Shown: in pieces, positions 16,284-24,862 of the stretch
Numbering within the stretch: position 1 is the first letter of the stretch
Layout of the letters: each line of letters opens with the position of its first letter
Source of the DNA: an uncultured Comamonas sp.
GTDB taxonomy: Bacteria; Pseudomonadota; Gammaproteobacteria; Burkholderiales; Burkholderiaceae_C
Direction: 5' to 3'
Length of the DNA: 42,368 nt
NCBI GenBank assembly: GCA_947306475.1
Contig: CAMZGS010000016.1
Location: 1 to 42,368 of the forward strand
The notes under the pieces: model-generated
What the model was told of the DNA's origin: nothing
The model's input: the letters and a program-made list of their open reading frames with translations, nothing else
Database searches by the model: none
Made by a program: the position numbers and the translations under genes

Positions 16284-16739
16284 TCACTTGAGGCTATGCG
16301 CCCCATGAACATGACCCCTGCGCGTTGCTGGCTCGTGCACCTGGCGCGATGCTGAGGACAGTTCGGTCAAGATGCCGCACTGACTGGCCTGCTGGGATTC
16401 CCGGCAGCTTTCCCGCAAGGTCTTGAGTTGTCGTTCCAGCGCTTTCAATTCCTTGATGCGAGTAGCCACATGGTCTATGTGCTCGTCGAGCAGGTCATTC
16501 ACCTGGGCGCAGTTCTCGTGCGGAGCATCCTTGAAGCGCAATAGAACCCGGATTTCATCCAGTGTCATGTCCAAACCCCGGCAGTGCCGGATGAAGGACA
16601 GTCGGTCAACGTGTTCTTCTGCGTACATGCGGTAGTTGCCATCTGTACGGGCCGTTTCTGGTAGCAAGCCTTCACGCTCGTAGTACCGGATCGTCTCTAC
16701 CTGGGTATGTGCGGCCTTAGCCAGTTCGCCGATTTTCAT
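16284..16739 (-). CDS. cadR: CadR/PbrR-type MerR regulator
   Basis: A 151-residue MerR-family metal sensor. The HTH is at residues 1-38 (MKIGELAKAAHTQVETIRYY), followed by the family helix EEHVDRLSFIRHCRGLDMTL and a long dimer helix. Cys77, Cys112 and Cys121 sit at the sensor positions of Cd/Pb-responding members. The tail has GHVHGAH, like the His-rich end of CadR. It should repress and, with Cd(II), Zn(II) or Pb(II), activate the divergent cadA promoter. The intergenic region carries a typical 19-bp-spaced MerR promoter (16791-16821). The stop codon abuts the relaxase stop. Cd versus Pb preference is not decidable here. Confidence 0.88.
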   Translation of the reverse strand: MKIGELAKAAHTQVETIRYYEREGLLPETARTDGNYRMYAEEHVDRLSFIRHCRGLDMTLDEIRVLLRFKDAPHENCAQVNDLLDEHIDHVATRIKELKALERQLKTLRESCRESQQASQCGILTELSSASRQVHEPATRRGHVHGAHSLK

Positions 16740-16790
16740 AGCTTCATCTTGAGCGGTCGCGGGTTTTTCTCCAAGGCTCATTGTAGGCGC

Positions 16791-16821
16791 TTGACTCTGT
16801 AGTGGGTACAGGGTTTCCAAT
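16791..16821 (+). promoter_or_regulatory. MerR-type cadA promoter with CadR operator
   Basis: TTGACT (16791-16796) and TCCAAT (16816-16821) are separated by 19 bp, the overlong spacer that MerR-family activators correct by DNA distortion. The spacer contains the dyad CTGTA-GTGGG-TACAG (16797-16811). The arrangement matches known Cad/Pbr promoters. Confidence 0.8.
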
Positions 16822-16842
16822 TTGCCTGAAAAGGAGAATTTC

Positions 16843-19281
16843 ATGAACTCTGCCCGCCAACGCCAACACGCTGACCCTGCCTGCTGCGGGAGTGGCTGTG
16901 CAACAGTGCCTGCGGTGCCCGAGCCAACAGCGTCTGATGGAACGACTATCGAGCCGCAACGCTTTCGCATAGCGAACATGGACTGTGCCTCGGAGGAGTC
17001 GGAAATCCGCCGGGCGCTGGAAGGCATGGCGGGGATTCGCAGCCTGCGATTCAACCTGGGGGATCGAGAGCTTGCCATTGCCGCCGATGACCACGCGCTG
17101 CCCCAGGCCCTGGAAGCGATCCGCAAAGCGGGTTTCAAGCCAGAACCCCTCGGCGCGAAGAATGTCCAGCGCTTCCGCATTGCGAATATGGACTGTGCCT
17201 CGGAGGAGTCGGAAATCCGCCGGGCGTTGGACGGCATGGCGGGAATTCGTAGCCTGCAATTCAATCTGGGCGAACGCGAGTTGGCCATTGCCGCCGATGA
17301 TCCTGTCTTGCAGCAGGCGCTGGACGCAATCCGCAAGGCAGGCTTCAAGCCGGAACCTCTTGGCGACACAGGCTCGTCGGCTGCTGCGGTTGCCTCGCCA
17401 ACGGGCTTCTGGACGAGATGGGGCAAATCGCTGGGCGCCCTTGGGTTGGCTGTGGCGGCCGAGGGCTTGGCATTCGCCTTTCCAGACAGCGTACCTGTCA
17501 AGGCGCTGGGAATGGCGCTGGCCGCGGCGGCCATCGCGCTGTCGGGTTTCTCGGTTTACGGCAAAGGGCTGGCTGCACTGCGGCAGGGCCGCTTGAACAT
17601 CAATGCCCTGATGACCGTGGCCGTGACCGGCGCTTTCCTGATCGGCCAGTGGCCCGAAGCGGCGATGGTGATGGCCCTGTATGCGATTGCGGAAGCCATT
17701 GAGGCCCGCGCCGTGGATCGGGCGCGCGGCGCCATCAAGAGCCTGCTGGCGCTCGCGCCGGAGCAAGCTGAAGTGCGTCAAGACGATGGCAATTGGGTGC
17801 GCATGGGAGTCAAGGAAGTCACCGTGGGCACGACCGTGCGTATTCGCCCCGGCGAGCGCGTTCCGCTGGATGGCATCGTGAGCCTAGGTCAGAGCGCTAT
17901 TGACCAGTCCCCCGTGACCGGCGAAAGCTTGCCGGTGGACAAGAGCCCCGGCGATGAAGTCTTCGCCGGCACCATCAATCAGGCTGCGGCGTTGGAAATC
18001 CGTGTCACGGCCCCCGCGTCCGACAGCACGCTGGCGCGGATCATCCACGCCGTTGAGCAGGCCCAGTCTTCCCGTGCGCCCACGCAGCGTTTCGTGGATC
18101 GCTTCGCCGCCGTCTACACGCCTGCGGTGTTCGTCCTGGCCGTTGCCGTTGCGTTGTTGGCGCCCTGGCTCATGGGGCTGACCTGGACGCAGGCCGCCTA
18201 CAAGGCCCTGGTGCTGCTGGTCATCGCCTGCCCTTGCGCCTTGGTGATTTCCACGCCCGTCACCGTCGTCAGCGGTTTGGCCGCTGGGGCGCGGCGAGGC
18301 ATCCTGATCAAAGGTGGTGTGTACCTGGAAGAGGCGCGCAAGATCAAGGCCGTGGCGCTGGACAAGACCGGCACCATCACCGAAGGCAAGCCCAAGCTGG
18401 TGGCTTTCGAGCCCGTGGACACAGGACTCGGCCAGCAAGCCCTGGAGGGGTTGGCCAAGAGCCTCGCAGCGCGGTCGGATCATCCAGTGTCCAAGGCCAT
18501 TGCGGACGGCGTGTCGTCCGCCACGCAAGAAGTGGATGAGTTTCAGGCTGTTGCCGGGCGCGGCGTGCAGGGGGTGATCGACGGCCATACCTATGTGCTG
18601 GCTAACCACCGCTGGATTGAAGAGCGCGGGCAGTGTTCGGCTGACCTCGAAGCCCGCCTTGCAGTGCATGAGCAAGCTGGCCGCACCGTCACGTTGTTGG
18701 CCAGCAGCGAACGGGTCATGGCCATCTGTGCAGTAGCCGACACCATCAAATCCTCATCCGCGCAGGCCGTGGCCGACCTGAAGGCATTGGGCGTGACGCC
18801 GGTGATGTTGACGGGCGATAACCTGGCGACGGCGCAAACCGTCGGCACCCAGGCGGGCATCGCCGAGGTGCGTGGCAACCTGCTGCCCGAGGACAAGTTG
18901 CAGGCCATCGGAGAGCTTCAGCAGCGCTTGGGCGTCACGGCGATGACCGGCGACGGCATCAACGACGCCCCCGCGCTGGCGAAGGCTGACATCGGCTTCG
19001 CTATGGGCGGCGCTGGCACCCACACCGCGATGGAGGCTGCCGATGTGGTGGTCATGAATGACGACCTGCGCCGACTACCCGAAACGATCCGACTGTCCAA
19101 GCGCACCCACGCCGTGCTGTGGCAGAACATCGTGCTCGCGCTGGGCATCAAGGCGGTTTTCCTGTTGCTGGCCGTCTTCGACGATGCCTCCATGTGGATG
19201 GCCGTGTTCGCCGACATGGGGGCGAGCTTGCTGGTGGTCTTCAACGGACTGAGGCTGCTCAGACAGCGGGCGGGTCGATAA
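16843..19281 (+). CDS. cadA: CadA, Cd/Zn/Pb-exporting P1B-type ATPase
   Basis: An 812-residue heavy-metal ATPase that pumps divalent soft metals from cytoplasm to periplasm. The start MNSARQRQHADPACC carries a CCGSGC cluster. Two tandem HMA domains follow (about 40-104 and 110-174), each with MDCASEE. The core has CPC (463-465, in ACPCALVIS), phosphorylation motif DKTGT (507-511), SDHPVSKAI, TGDN and GDGINDAP (703-710). GGAG before the ATG at 16843 fits. Regulated by CadR from the divergent promoter. It starts an apparent operon with the zinc-ribbon and ZIP genes. The two HMA copies are nearly identical, which points to a recent internal duplication. Confidence 0.95.
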   Translation: MNSARQRQHADPACCGSGCATVPAVPEPTASDGTTIEPQRFRIANMDCASEESEIRRALEGMAGIRSLRFNLGDRELAIAADDHALPQALEAIRKAGFKPEPLGAKNVQRFRIANMDCASEESEIRRALDGMAGIRSLQFNLGERELAIAADDPVLQQALDAIRKAGFKPEPLGDTGSSAAAVASPTGFWTRWGKSLGALGLAVAAEGLAFAFPDSVPVKALGMALAAAAIALSGFSVYGKGLAALRQGRLNINALMTVAVTGAFLIGQWPEAAMVMALYAIAEAIEARAVDRARGAIKSLLALAPEQAEVRQDDGNWVRMGVKEVTVGTTVRIRPGERVPLDGIVSLGQSAIDQSPVTGESLPVDKSPGDEVFAGTINQAAALEIRVTAPASDSTLARIIHAVEQAQSSRAPTQRFVDRFAAVYTPAVFVLAVAVALLAPWLMGLTWTQAAYKALVLLVIACPCALVISTPVTVVSGLAAGARRGILIKGGVYLEEARKIKAVALDKTGTITEGKPKLVAFEPVDTGLGQQALEGLAKSLAARSDHPVSKAIADGVSSATQEVDEFQAVAGRGVQGVIDGHTYVLANHRWIEERGQCSADLEARLAVHEQAGRTVTLLASSERVMAICAVADTIKSSSAQAVADLKALGVTPVMLTGDNLATAQTVGTQAGIAEVRGNLLPEDKLQAIGELQQRLGVTAMTGDGINDAPALAKADIGFAMGGAGTHTAMEAADVVVMNDDLRRLPETIRLSKRTHAVLWQNIVLALGIKAVFLLLAVFDDASMWMAVFADMGASLLVVFNGLRLLRQRAGR
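16960..17366 (+). repeat. Tandem 210-bp in-frame duplication (two HMA domains)
   Basis: Two copies with an exact 210-bp (70-residue) period begin at 16960 and 17170. They share a 39-bp identical run (16978-17016 and 17188-17226), and most other differences are single bases. Each copy encodes one HMA domain of CadA. Confidence 0.85.
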
Positions 19282-19302
19282 AACGGAATACGGAGTTTGA
19301 AA

Positions 19303-19593
19303 ATGGGAATCTTAGGTCGAATTTTTGGCGGAGACAGCGGAGGGCATGGCAGTTCCCACGGGCATGGCAATAGCCACGGCCGCGGCAGCTCCAGCGGTCA
19401 TGATTGGGGGCGCAATCCAACGCCTTCGGCCAGTGGCATCCCATGCCCGCAATGCAAAACGATCAATCCGCAAGGCTCCCGCTTTTGCGGCCAGTGCGGG
19501 ACATCGCTGGTGCCAGCATCGTGTAAGAAGTGCAGTAGCGTCATTCCCATCGGCGCGAAATTCTGCGCTCAGTGCGGCAACGCAGTAACTTGA
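19303..19593 (+). CDS. His-rich double zinc-ribbon small protein
   Basis: A 96-residue cytoplasmic protein. Residues ~10-34 are Gly/His/Ser-rich (GGHGSSHGHGNSHGRG), a likely metal-binding tail. Two zinc ribbons follow: CPQCKTINPQGSRFCGQCG and CKKCSSVIPIGAKFCAQCG, each with two CxxC knuckles. It lies 21 bp after cadA and 3 bp before the ZIP gene, so it is probably part of a cadA operon. It could buffer Zn/Cd or deliver it to a transporter; that is inferred. The ATG at 19303 is used rather than a TTG at 19297. Confidence 0.75.
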   Translation: MGILGRIFGGDSGGHGSSHGHGNSHGRGSSSGHDWGRNPTPSASGIPCPQCKTINPQGSRFCGQCGTSLVPASCKKCSSVIPIGAKFCAQCGNAVT

Positions 19594-19596
19594 ATC

Positions 19597-20289
19597 ATGG
19601 TGATCTCGGCCTGGATCTACACCTTGATTCCGGCAGCGGCCGCCATCATCGGAGCTACGGTCGCGGTGAACGTGCGGCCGGGGCCAACACTGGTCAGTGC
19701 GATTCAGCACTTTGCCGCTGGCGTCGTGTTCGCGGCGGCGGCCGGCGAAATTTTGCCCGACATCATGCACCGCGCCTCACCTTTGGCGACGATGATCGGC
19801 GGCGGAATCGGCGTCGCCACCATGCTGCTGGTGAAGCATCTGGAAGCATTGGCGAAGGGGCCAGCCGGTCTCCTGACCGTGATCGGCATCGACATCCTGA
19901 TTGATGGCTTGGTGCTTGGTATCGGGTTTGCGGCTGGCCCAAAGGTCGGCTTGCTTCTGACCATCGCCCTGACCATTGAGGTTCTGTTCCTGGGATTGAC
20001 GGTGGCGACGGAACTCGGCGAGAGCGTTCGTTCTCGTGCCAAGGTCATTTGGATTACGTCCGCGCTCGTGCTCTTGCTGCCGATCGGGGCCTTGCTTGGA
20101 GCGCCGGTGGCGCTGTTGCCCAACCCTCTTCTGACTGGCTTCTTCGCGTTTGGTCTGATTGCGTTGCTCTACCTCGTGACCGAAGAACTGTTGGTCGAAG
20201 CGCACGAAACGCCAGATCGTCCCTGGGTGACGGCGATGTTCTTTGTCGGCTTTCTGGCGCTTCTCCTGCTAGAAGAAGTAATTGGCTAG
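19597..20289 (+). CDS. ZIP-family metal transporter
   Basis: A 230-residue membrane protein with about seven or eight hydrophobic segments. IQHFAAGVVFAAAAGEILPD (about 35-54) and IGIDILIDGLVLGIG (about 95-110) carry the polar and acidic residues of the ZIP binuclear metal site, and EELLVEAHE lies near the C-terminus. ZIP proteins usually move Zn(II) or other divalent metals into the cytoplasm, which is unexpected in a resistance operon; a regulated uptake or low-affinity role is possible. It starts 3 bases after the zinc-ribbon gene and has no clear ribosome-binding site, so translational coupling is likely. Confidence 0.8.
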   Translation: MVISAWIYTLIPAAAAIIGATVAVNVRPGPTLVSAIQHFAAGVVFAAAAGEILPDIMHRASPLATMIGGGIGVATMLLVKHLEALAKGPAGLLTVIGIDILIDGLVLGIGFAAGPKVGLLLTIALTIEVLFLGLTVATELGESVRSRAKVIWITSALVLLLPIGALLGAPVALLPNPLLTGFFAFGLIALLYLVTEELLVEAHETPDRPWVTAMFFVGFLALLLLEEVIG

Positions 20290-20324
20290 TAGGCCAGCCT
20301 GTTGGTAGGGCGCGACCCGTTGAA

Positions 20325-21647
20325 CTATTGCGTGTTCGGGGTAGGCACCGCGAGCCCGATAGATGTGACGCCGTTGCTCGAATCGACCATAGTCCGCCCT
20401 CCGTGCATGCGGGCGATGGCGGCCACGATGGCCAAGCCCAGTCCATGATTGCGGGCGGCATCCGACCGCGCTGCATCTGCCCGGTAGAAGCGGTTGAACA
20501 GATTGGGCAAATGCTCGGCTGAGATCGTCGGCCCTTCGTTCATCACCCGCAGGGCGATCTCACCATCCAGTCGGTCGATTTGCACGACAACGGTGCTGTG
20601 CGGATGCGCGTGCCGGGTTGCGTTGCCGATCAGGTTGGACAATGCGCGCTGCAATAGGCGCACGTCGGCCAAGCCAGTGGCATCACCATTGATACGAACT
20701 TTCAGCCCGGCTTCCTCAATGGCCGCCTCGTGCAATTCCACCACCGCGCGCGCAACGCCGGCCAGACTGGCGACATGCTCGCGGCGGGCTTCAGCTCCTC
20801 GGTCGGCTTGCGACAAGAAGAGCATGTCCTGCACGATCATCGACATGCGCTGGATATCTTCGAGGTGCGAGCCCAACACATCCCGCAGCGTGTCGGCATC
20901 GCGTGCTTTGCGCAAAGCGACTTCGGTGCCCCCCATCAACGTCGCCAACGGCGTGAACAGTTCATGCGCAACGTCAGCATTGAAGGCTTCCAGTTGTTCG
21001 TAGGCTTTGTGCAGACGCTTCAGCAATTCGTTGACGTGGGCCACCAGCGGAGCCAGTTCGTCGGGTTGAGCGGAGCCATCCAGAAGCCGGTGCAGAGTAT
21101 CGGCCTCCAGTGCCTGGATCTGAGCCGAGAGGTCGCGCACGGGACGCAGCCCGATTTGCACCAGCGTAAATCCGCCAGCAGCAATCACCACTGCGCCAGC
21201 GAGTGCGGCGGCGACGAGCGTGCGGGCTAGGCGTTCTAGCACACGATCGTCCTCGCTGACATCAAGACTCAGCACCGCCTGGATGGGGGGGATGCCGGTC
21301 GTAGCCTCGAATCGCATGTCGATCACGCGGTGATGCACTGGAATGCCGGCGCTGGCATAGATGACGCTGCCGTCGGCACGGGTCAGGATCAATTTCATGT
21401 CCTGTCGGCCGACCATGCCATCGTCGAGCTTGTGTGCGAGCGTGCCGCTGTCTAACTCTGCTGCCTCGGCAATAAGATGGTTCACCTGGGTCTGCTGTTG
21501 CCGCAGCGTGTCCATCTGCCGCTCCTTGAAGCTCAGCGCGGTGACGGTGTAAATGCCCAGGCAGGTTAAGGCCAGCCCGACCAGGGTGAGAAGTGCGAGC
21601 CAACGGGCAAGCCGCCGTCCCAGCGATCCGGCACGCCTGGGTCTCAC
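20325..21647 (-). CDS. czcS: CzcS-type heavy-metal sensor histidine kinase
   Basis: A 440-residue sensor kinase. Two membrane segments (about 15-37 and 143-166) flank a periplasmic sensor domain, then HAMP (about 167-220), the dimerisation box FNADVAHELFTPL with His228, N-box NLIGNATRHA and G-box NHGLGLAIVAAIARMHGG. The HELRTPL motif of most kinases reads HELFTPL here. A GTG at 21647 is taken as the start because it overlaps the czcR stop (GTGA) and yields a normal N-terminus; reading from 21788 would run deep into czcR. It should sense periplasmic Zn, Cd, Co or Cu and phosphorylate the adjacent regulator. A Cus/Cop-type specificity cannot be excluded. Confidence 0.88.
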   Translation of the reverse strand: MRPRRAGSLGRRLARWLALLTLVGLALTCLGIYTVTALSFKERQMDTLRQQQTQVNHLIAEAAELDSGTLAHKLDDGMVGRQDMKLILTRADGSVIYASAGIPVHHRVIDMRFEATTGIPPIQAVLSLDVSEDDRVLERLARTLVAAALAGAVVIAAGGFTLVQIGLRPVRDLSAQIQALEADTLHRLLDGSAQPDELAPLVAHVNELLKRLHKAYEQLEAFNADVAHELFTPLATLMGGTEVALRKARDADTLRDVLGSHLEDIQRMSMIVQDMLFLSQADRGAEARREHVASLAGVARAVVELHEAAIEEAGLKVRINGDATGLADVRLLQRALSNLIGNATRHAHPHSTVVVQIDRLDGEIALRVMNEGPTISAEHLPNLFNRFYRADAARSDAARNHGLGLAIVAAIARMHGGRTMVDSSNGVTSIGLAVPTPNTQ

Positions 21648-22330
21648 GGTTGCCGATCTTCGAGTACGTAGCCCATGCCACGGACGGTGTGCAGCAGTGG
21701 GCGCTCGAAGGGCAGGTCGAGCTTGCTCCGAAGGCGACGCACAGCGACGTCGATCACGTTGGTACCGTGATCGAAGTTCACGTCCCATACTTGCTCCGCG
21801 ATTTCAGTACGTGACAGAACCTCGCCCTTGCGGCGCAAGAGCAGCGTCAGCAGTTGGAACTCCTTTGCGGACAGGTCGATGCGCTGGCCGGCCCGAGTAG
21901 CGCGCCGCCTCGCCAGGTCCACTTGCAAGTCCCCAAGGCACAGCACCAGCGCATCAGGCGCGGGTGCAGTACCAGCAGCGCGGCGCAGCAGCACCTCAAT
22001 GCGTGCCACCAGTTCGGAAAAGGCGAACGGCTTAACGAGGTAGTCGTCCGCTCCCGCCTTCAGTCCGCGTACGCGATCCTCGATGCGATGGCGGGCCGTC
22101 AACATGATCACCGGCGTCTGCTTGCTCTGCCGCAGCGCGGCCAGCAAGCCGAAGCCATCAATGCCCGGCAGCATGGTGTCGAGGACGATCAGGTCGTAGT
22201 GGCCGTGGGAGGCCATGTGGAGGCCATCAATGCCGTTGGCAGCCACATCGATCACATAGCCCTCTTCAGAGAGACCCTTGCGAAGATAGTCCGCGAGCTT
22301 GGCTTCGTCTTCAACGATCAGCAGCTTCAT
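21644..22330 (-). CDS. czcR: CzcR-type OmpR-family response regulator
   Basis: A 228-residue response regulator. The receiver has the acidic pair in VEDEAKL (residues 6-12), phospho-acceptor Asp51 in LDTMLPG and Lys99 in YLVKPF. The C-terminal winged helix includes LSAKEFQLLTLLLRRKGEVL, WDVNFDHGTNVIDVAVRRLR and HTVRGMGYVL, the heavy-metal (CzcR/CopR/CusR) type. The ATG at 22330 begins the usual MKLLIVEDE. It overlaps czcS by 4 bases. The divergent gene at 22475, and possibly czcICBA, are likely targets, with binding expected in 22331-22474. Confidence 0.9.
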   Translation of the reverse strand: MKLLIVEDEAKLADYLRKGLSEEGYVIDVAANGIDGLHMASHGHYDLIVLDTMLPGIDGFGLLAALRQSKQTPVIMLTARHRIEDRVRGLKAGADDYLVKPFAFSELVARIEVLLRRAAGTAPAPDALVLCLGDLQVDLARRRATRAGQRIDLSAKEFQLLTLLLRRKGEVLSRTEIAEQVWDVNFDHGTNVIDVAVRRLRSKLDLPFERPLLHTVRGMGYVLEDRQP

Positions 22331-22474
22331 GCGCAGCGTTCCCTCTGCGGCCTCTCGCAACCTGTCCAAATTGTCATCTGCACGTTTTACTCCCGTTCTG
22401 TGCCGGTTCTTACATTGTCCTCATGCCTTCGGGCATATCGATTATCTGCACTTAGCAATGGAAAGGACCATGAA

Positions 22475-22810
22475 ATGAAACTGACCCATCTTGCTGCCTT
22501 GAAGGCGATCATCCTGGCCACGGCACTGCCCATGGCGGCCCAGGCCGATTCGCTCTGGCACCCCGCGTCCAATGAGCAGGGCTTCACGTATCACCCCGAT
22601 CATTTCAAGAGTACCAAGACCCGTGCCCAGGTGCTGGCCGAGGTCGAGGCAGCCCGCAAGGACGGTACGCTCACGCTGATGCAACGTGGACTGCCGGTGC
22701 CCATCAAGAGTTCCGCAGCACCGAAGACGCGCCAACAGGTTGTCGATGAGATGCGCAGCGAATCACCAGAAGCGCGGCGTGCGCGGCTCGAAATGTATTC
22801 CGGCGGTTGA
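22475..22810 (+). CDS. DUF4148 secreted protein
   Basis: A 111-residue protein with a signal peptide (MKLTHLAALKAIILATALPM, cleavage near AQA-DS) and a DUF4148 domain: KTRAQVLAEVEAARKDGTLT and KTRQQVVDEMRSESPEARR are the typical repeated helices. Family members are small exported proteins of Burkholderiales and relatives, often beside metal-responsive two-component systems; function unknown. It is divergent from czcRS, with GAAAGGA upstream. A short ATG-AAA-TGA at 22470 overlaps the start and is probably not used. Confidence 0.8.
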   Translation: MKLTHLAALKAIILATALPMAAQADSLWHPASNEQGFTYHPDHFKSTKTRAQVLAEVEAARKDGTLTLMQRGLPVPIKSSAAPKTRQQVVDEMRSESPEARRARLEMYSGG

Positions 22811-23014
22811 CACTGCTGCCAATACCCTGCGCTGCCGTGCCCCTCGTGTCGCTTCGTTGCGTCAAGCGACCACAGCTATTCGAATATAGAAGCGGTCCTT
22901 ATTTCATTCTGGATGAACCCGCGAGGAGGCACGCTACGCGCAGAGGACTCTGAAACAAACCCAAGCAGCGAGGAATGGCGGATTGAAGCCTGTAGCTGCT
23001 ACACTGTTACCCCT

Positions 23015-23368
23015 ATGCGCAAATGGCTGGCTATCGTCTTGCTGGTGTTCTTGCCGCTCCAATTCAGTTGGGCGGCTGTGGCCAGTTATTGCCAGCATGA
23101 AACCGGGGCTGCGGCCAAGCACTTCGGCCACCATGCGCACCAGCACAAGGCGGCCGACGGCAAGGACGCCAGCCCTGATCCGGCCAAGACCCTGGGCGGC
23201 GATCCTGATTGCGCGTCCTGTCATGCCGGGTGCTTCTCGGTCTTGTCAGGGGATGTGAAGCTGGCGTCGCCAGTCAGCCCGTCCCTGGTTACGGGGTATC
23301 CCCCGGAGCACCTTGCTGCGCCTCCACCTGAACGTTTAGAGCGCCCTCAGTGGCGTGTCCTCGCCTGA
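23015..23368 (+). CDS. czcI: CzcI-like periplasmic metal-binding protein
   Basis: A 117-residue exported protein. The signal sequence MRKWLAIVLLVFLPLQFSW is followed by AAVASYCQHE, HFGHHAHQHK (metal-binding His cluster) and CASCHAGC. Sequence and position directly before czcC match CzcI of the Cupriavidus czc operon, whose proposed role is regulatory or metal-binding in the periplasm. The ATG at 23015 is chosen for the signal peptide; the in-frame reading from 22913 adds a non-conserved N-terminus. A 166-bp gap separates it from czcC. Confidence 0.8.
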   Translation: MRKWLAIVLLVFLPLQFSWAAVASYCQHETGAAAKHFGHHAHQHKAADGKDASPDPAKTLGGDPDCASCHAGCFSVLSGDVKLASPVSPSLVTGYPPEHLAAPPPERLERPQWRVLA

Positions 23369-23534
23369 TCGGCGGGGAGCGCGTTCCTTTCCCTTCGTCC
23401 TCACCCCTGCCGTCGCGCATGGCGCGCTACGGTATCCAGCCGGCTTCGCGCGGCTGATGTGATGACGTTGCTGGCGATCATCTGGATTGCCCCCCGCCGA
23501 TTCCCTTGTGTATTTCAAATCACTGGAGAATCGG

Positions 23535-24860
23535 ATGCTGAAGGATATTCACAATTACAACGCGAGGGCGGTTGCGGCAGGCTTGCTCCTTGCGCTCATG
23601 ACGGGGACGGCTTTCGCTCAGTTATTGCCGACGGCACCAGCTCTTGGGCAGAGCGCCAACGGCGTAGAGCAGATTGAAGCAGCAACGCCCCTGACCCTGC
23701 AAAAGGCCGTCGCGCTGGCTTTGGAGGCGAATCTTGACCTGACTGTCGCCCAACGGGAGATCGAGGCCGTGGAGGGCCAGGTAATTCAGGGACGAGTACG
23801 TCCTAATCCCGAGCTGGCGTACTCGCTCGAAGACCAACGCACGCCAACCCGCACGCAAAGCGTCCAGATCAATCTGCCCATCGAGCTGGGGGGCAAGCGC
23901 GCTGCCCGCATTGCCGCGGCAGAGCGAGGGCGCGACATCGCAGTGGAAGACCTGAATGTGCGGCGCATCGAAATCCGCGCCGCTGTGGTCGCCGCCTTCT
24001 TCGAAACGCTGGCAGCCCAGGAGCGTGTAGCACTGGCTCTTGACAGTGTCGATTTGGCGAGAAAAGCGACCGACGCGGTTGCCAAGCGCGTGGCAGCGGG
24101 TAAGGTTTCTCCCGTCGAAGAATCAAAGGCCCGGGTGGCTGAGGCCGGGGTGCGCGTTGAACTCGCCCAGGCGCAAAGCGAGCACCGCAACGCTCGGGGA
24201 CGTCTTGCCAGCTTGCTGGGTGCCAATCCACCTCGCTTCACCCTCGTCGCGGGCAATGTTGAAGCGCTCCCGCCCGTTCCAAGCTTCGACAGTGTCCAGC
24301 AACGCCTGTCTGTCTCGCCAACCTTGCGTCGTGCGCAGCTAGAGATGGAACGCCGCAGATCACTGGTCGATTTGGAGCGCAGCAAGCGGGTACCCGATGT
24401 CACCTTCAGCCTGGGAGTGAAGCGCTCCAATGAGCTGCAGCGTGATCAGCTGCTGTTCGGCGTCTCCGTGCCGTTGCCGTTGTTTGATCGCAATCAGGGC
24501 AACTTGCTGGAAGCGCTGAAGCGCGAAGACAAAGCCCGGGACGAACTCCAGGCGTTGAACGTGCGAGTCGGCACTGAAGTGATGCAAGCCCGCGAGCGGC
24601 TGGACGCCATTCGCAGGGAAGTCGAGGTCTTGCAACGGGACGTACTCCCCGGGGCTAAGAGTGCCTACGACGCAGCCACCATCGGATTCGAGAACGGCAA
24701 GTTCAACTTTCTAGAAGTGCTAGACGCGCAGCGCACCTACTTCGCCGCCAAGTCCCAATACCTCAAGGCACTGGCCGAAGCGCATCGCGCGGCGGCGGAC
24801 ATTGACCGGGTGCTCGGCGACTCCACCCCGAATGCCGACAAGCCATCCAATCAGGAATGA
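23535..24860 (+). CDS. czcC: CzcC, outer-membrane channel of the RND efflux pump
   Basis: A 441-residue TolC-like protein with a signal peptide ending near TGTAFAQ. Two outer-membrane efflux repeats are visible: TLQKAVALALEANLDL with NPELAYSLEDQ, and a second half with LRRAQLEMERRRSLVDLERS, VPDVTFSLGVKR, VPLPLFDRNQGN and YDAATIGFENGKFNFLEVLDAQRTY, all typical of CzcC. As a trimer it forms the outer-membrane exit duct for metals moved by CzcBA. The ATG at 23535 has GGAG 11 bases upstream and starts the signal peptide. czcB begins at the stop codon. Confidence 0.92.
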   Translation: MLKDIHNYNARAVAAGLLLALMTGTAFAQLLPTAPALGQSANGVEQIEAATPLTLQKAVALALEANLDLTVAQREIEAVEGQVIQGRVRPNPELAYSLEDQRTPTRTQSVQINLPIELGGKRAARIAAAERGRDIAVEDLNVRRIEIRAAVVAAFFETLAAQERVALALDSVDLARKATDAVAKRVAAGKVSPVEESKARVAEAGVRVELAQAQSEHRNARGRLASLLGANPPRFTLVAGNVEALPPVPSFDSVQQRLSVSPTLRRAQLEMERRRSLVDLERSKRVPDVTFSLGVKRSNELQRDQLLFGVSVPLPLFDRNQGNLLEALKREDKARDELQALNVRVGTEVMQARERLDAIRREVEVLQRDVLPGAKSAYDAATIGFENGKFNFLEVLDAQRTYFAAKSQYLKALAEAHRAAADIDRVLGDSTPNADKPSNQE

Positions 24861-24862
24861 AT

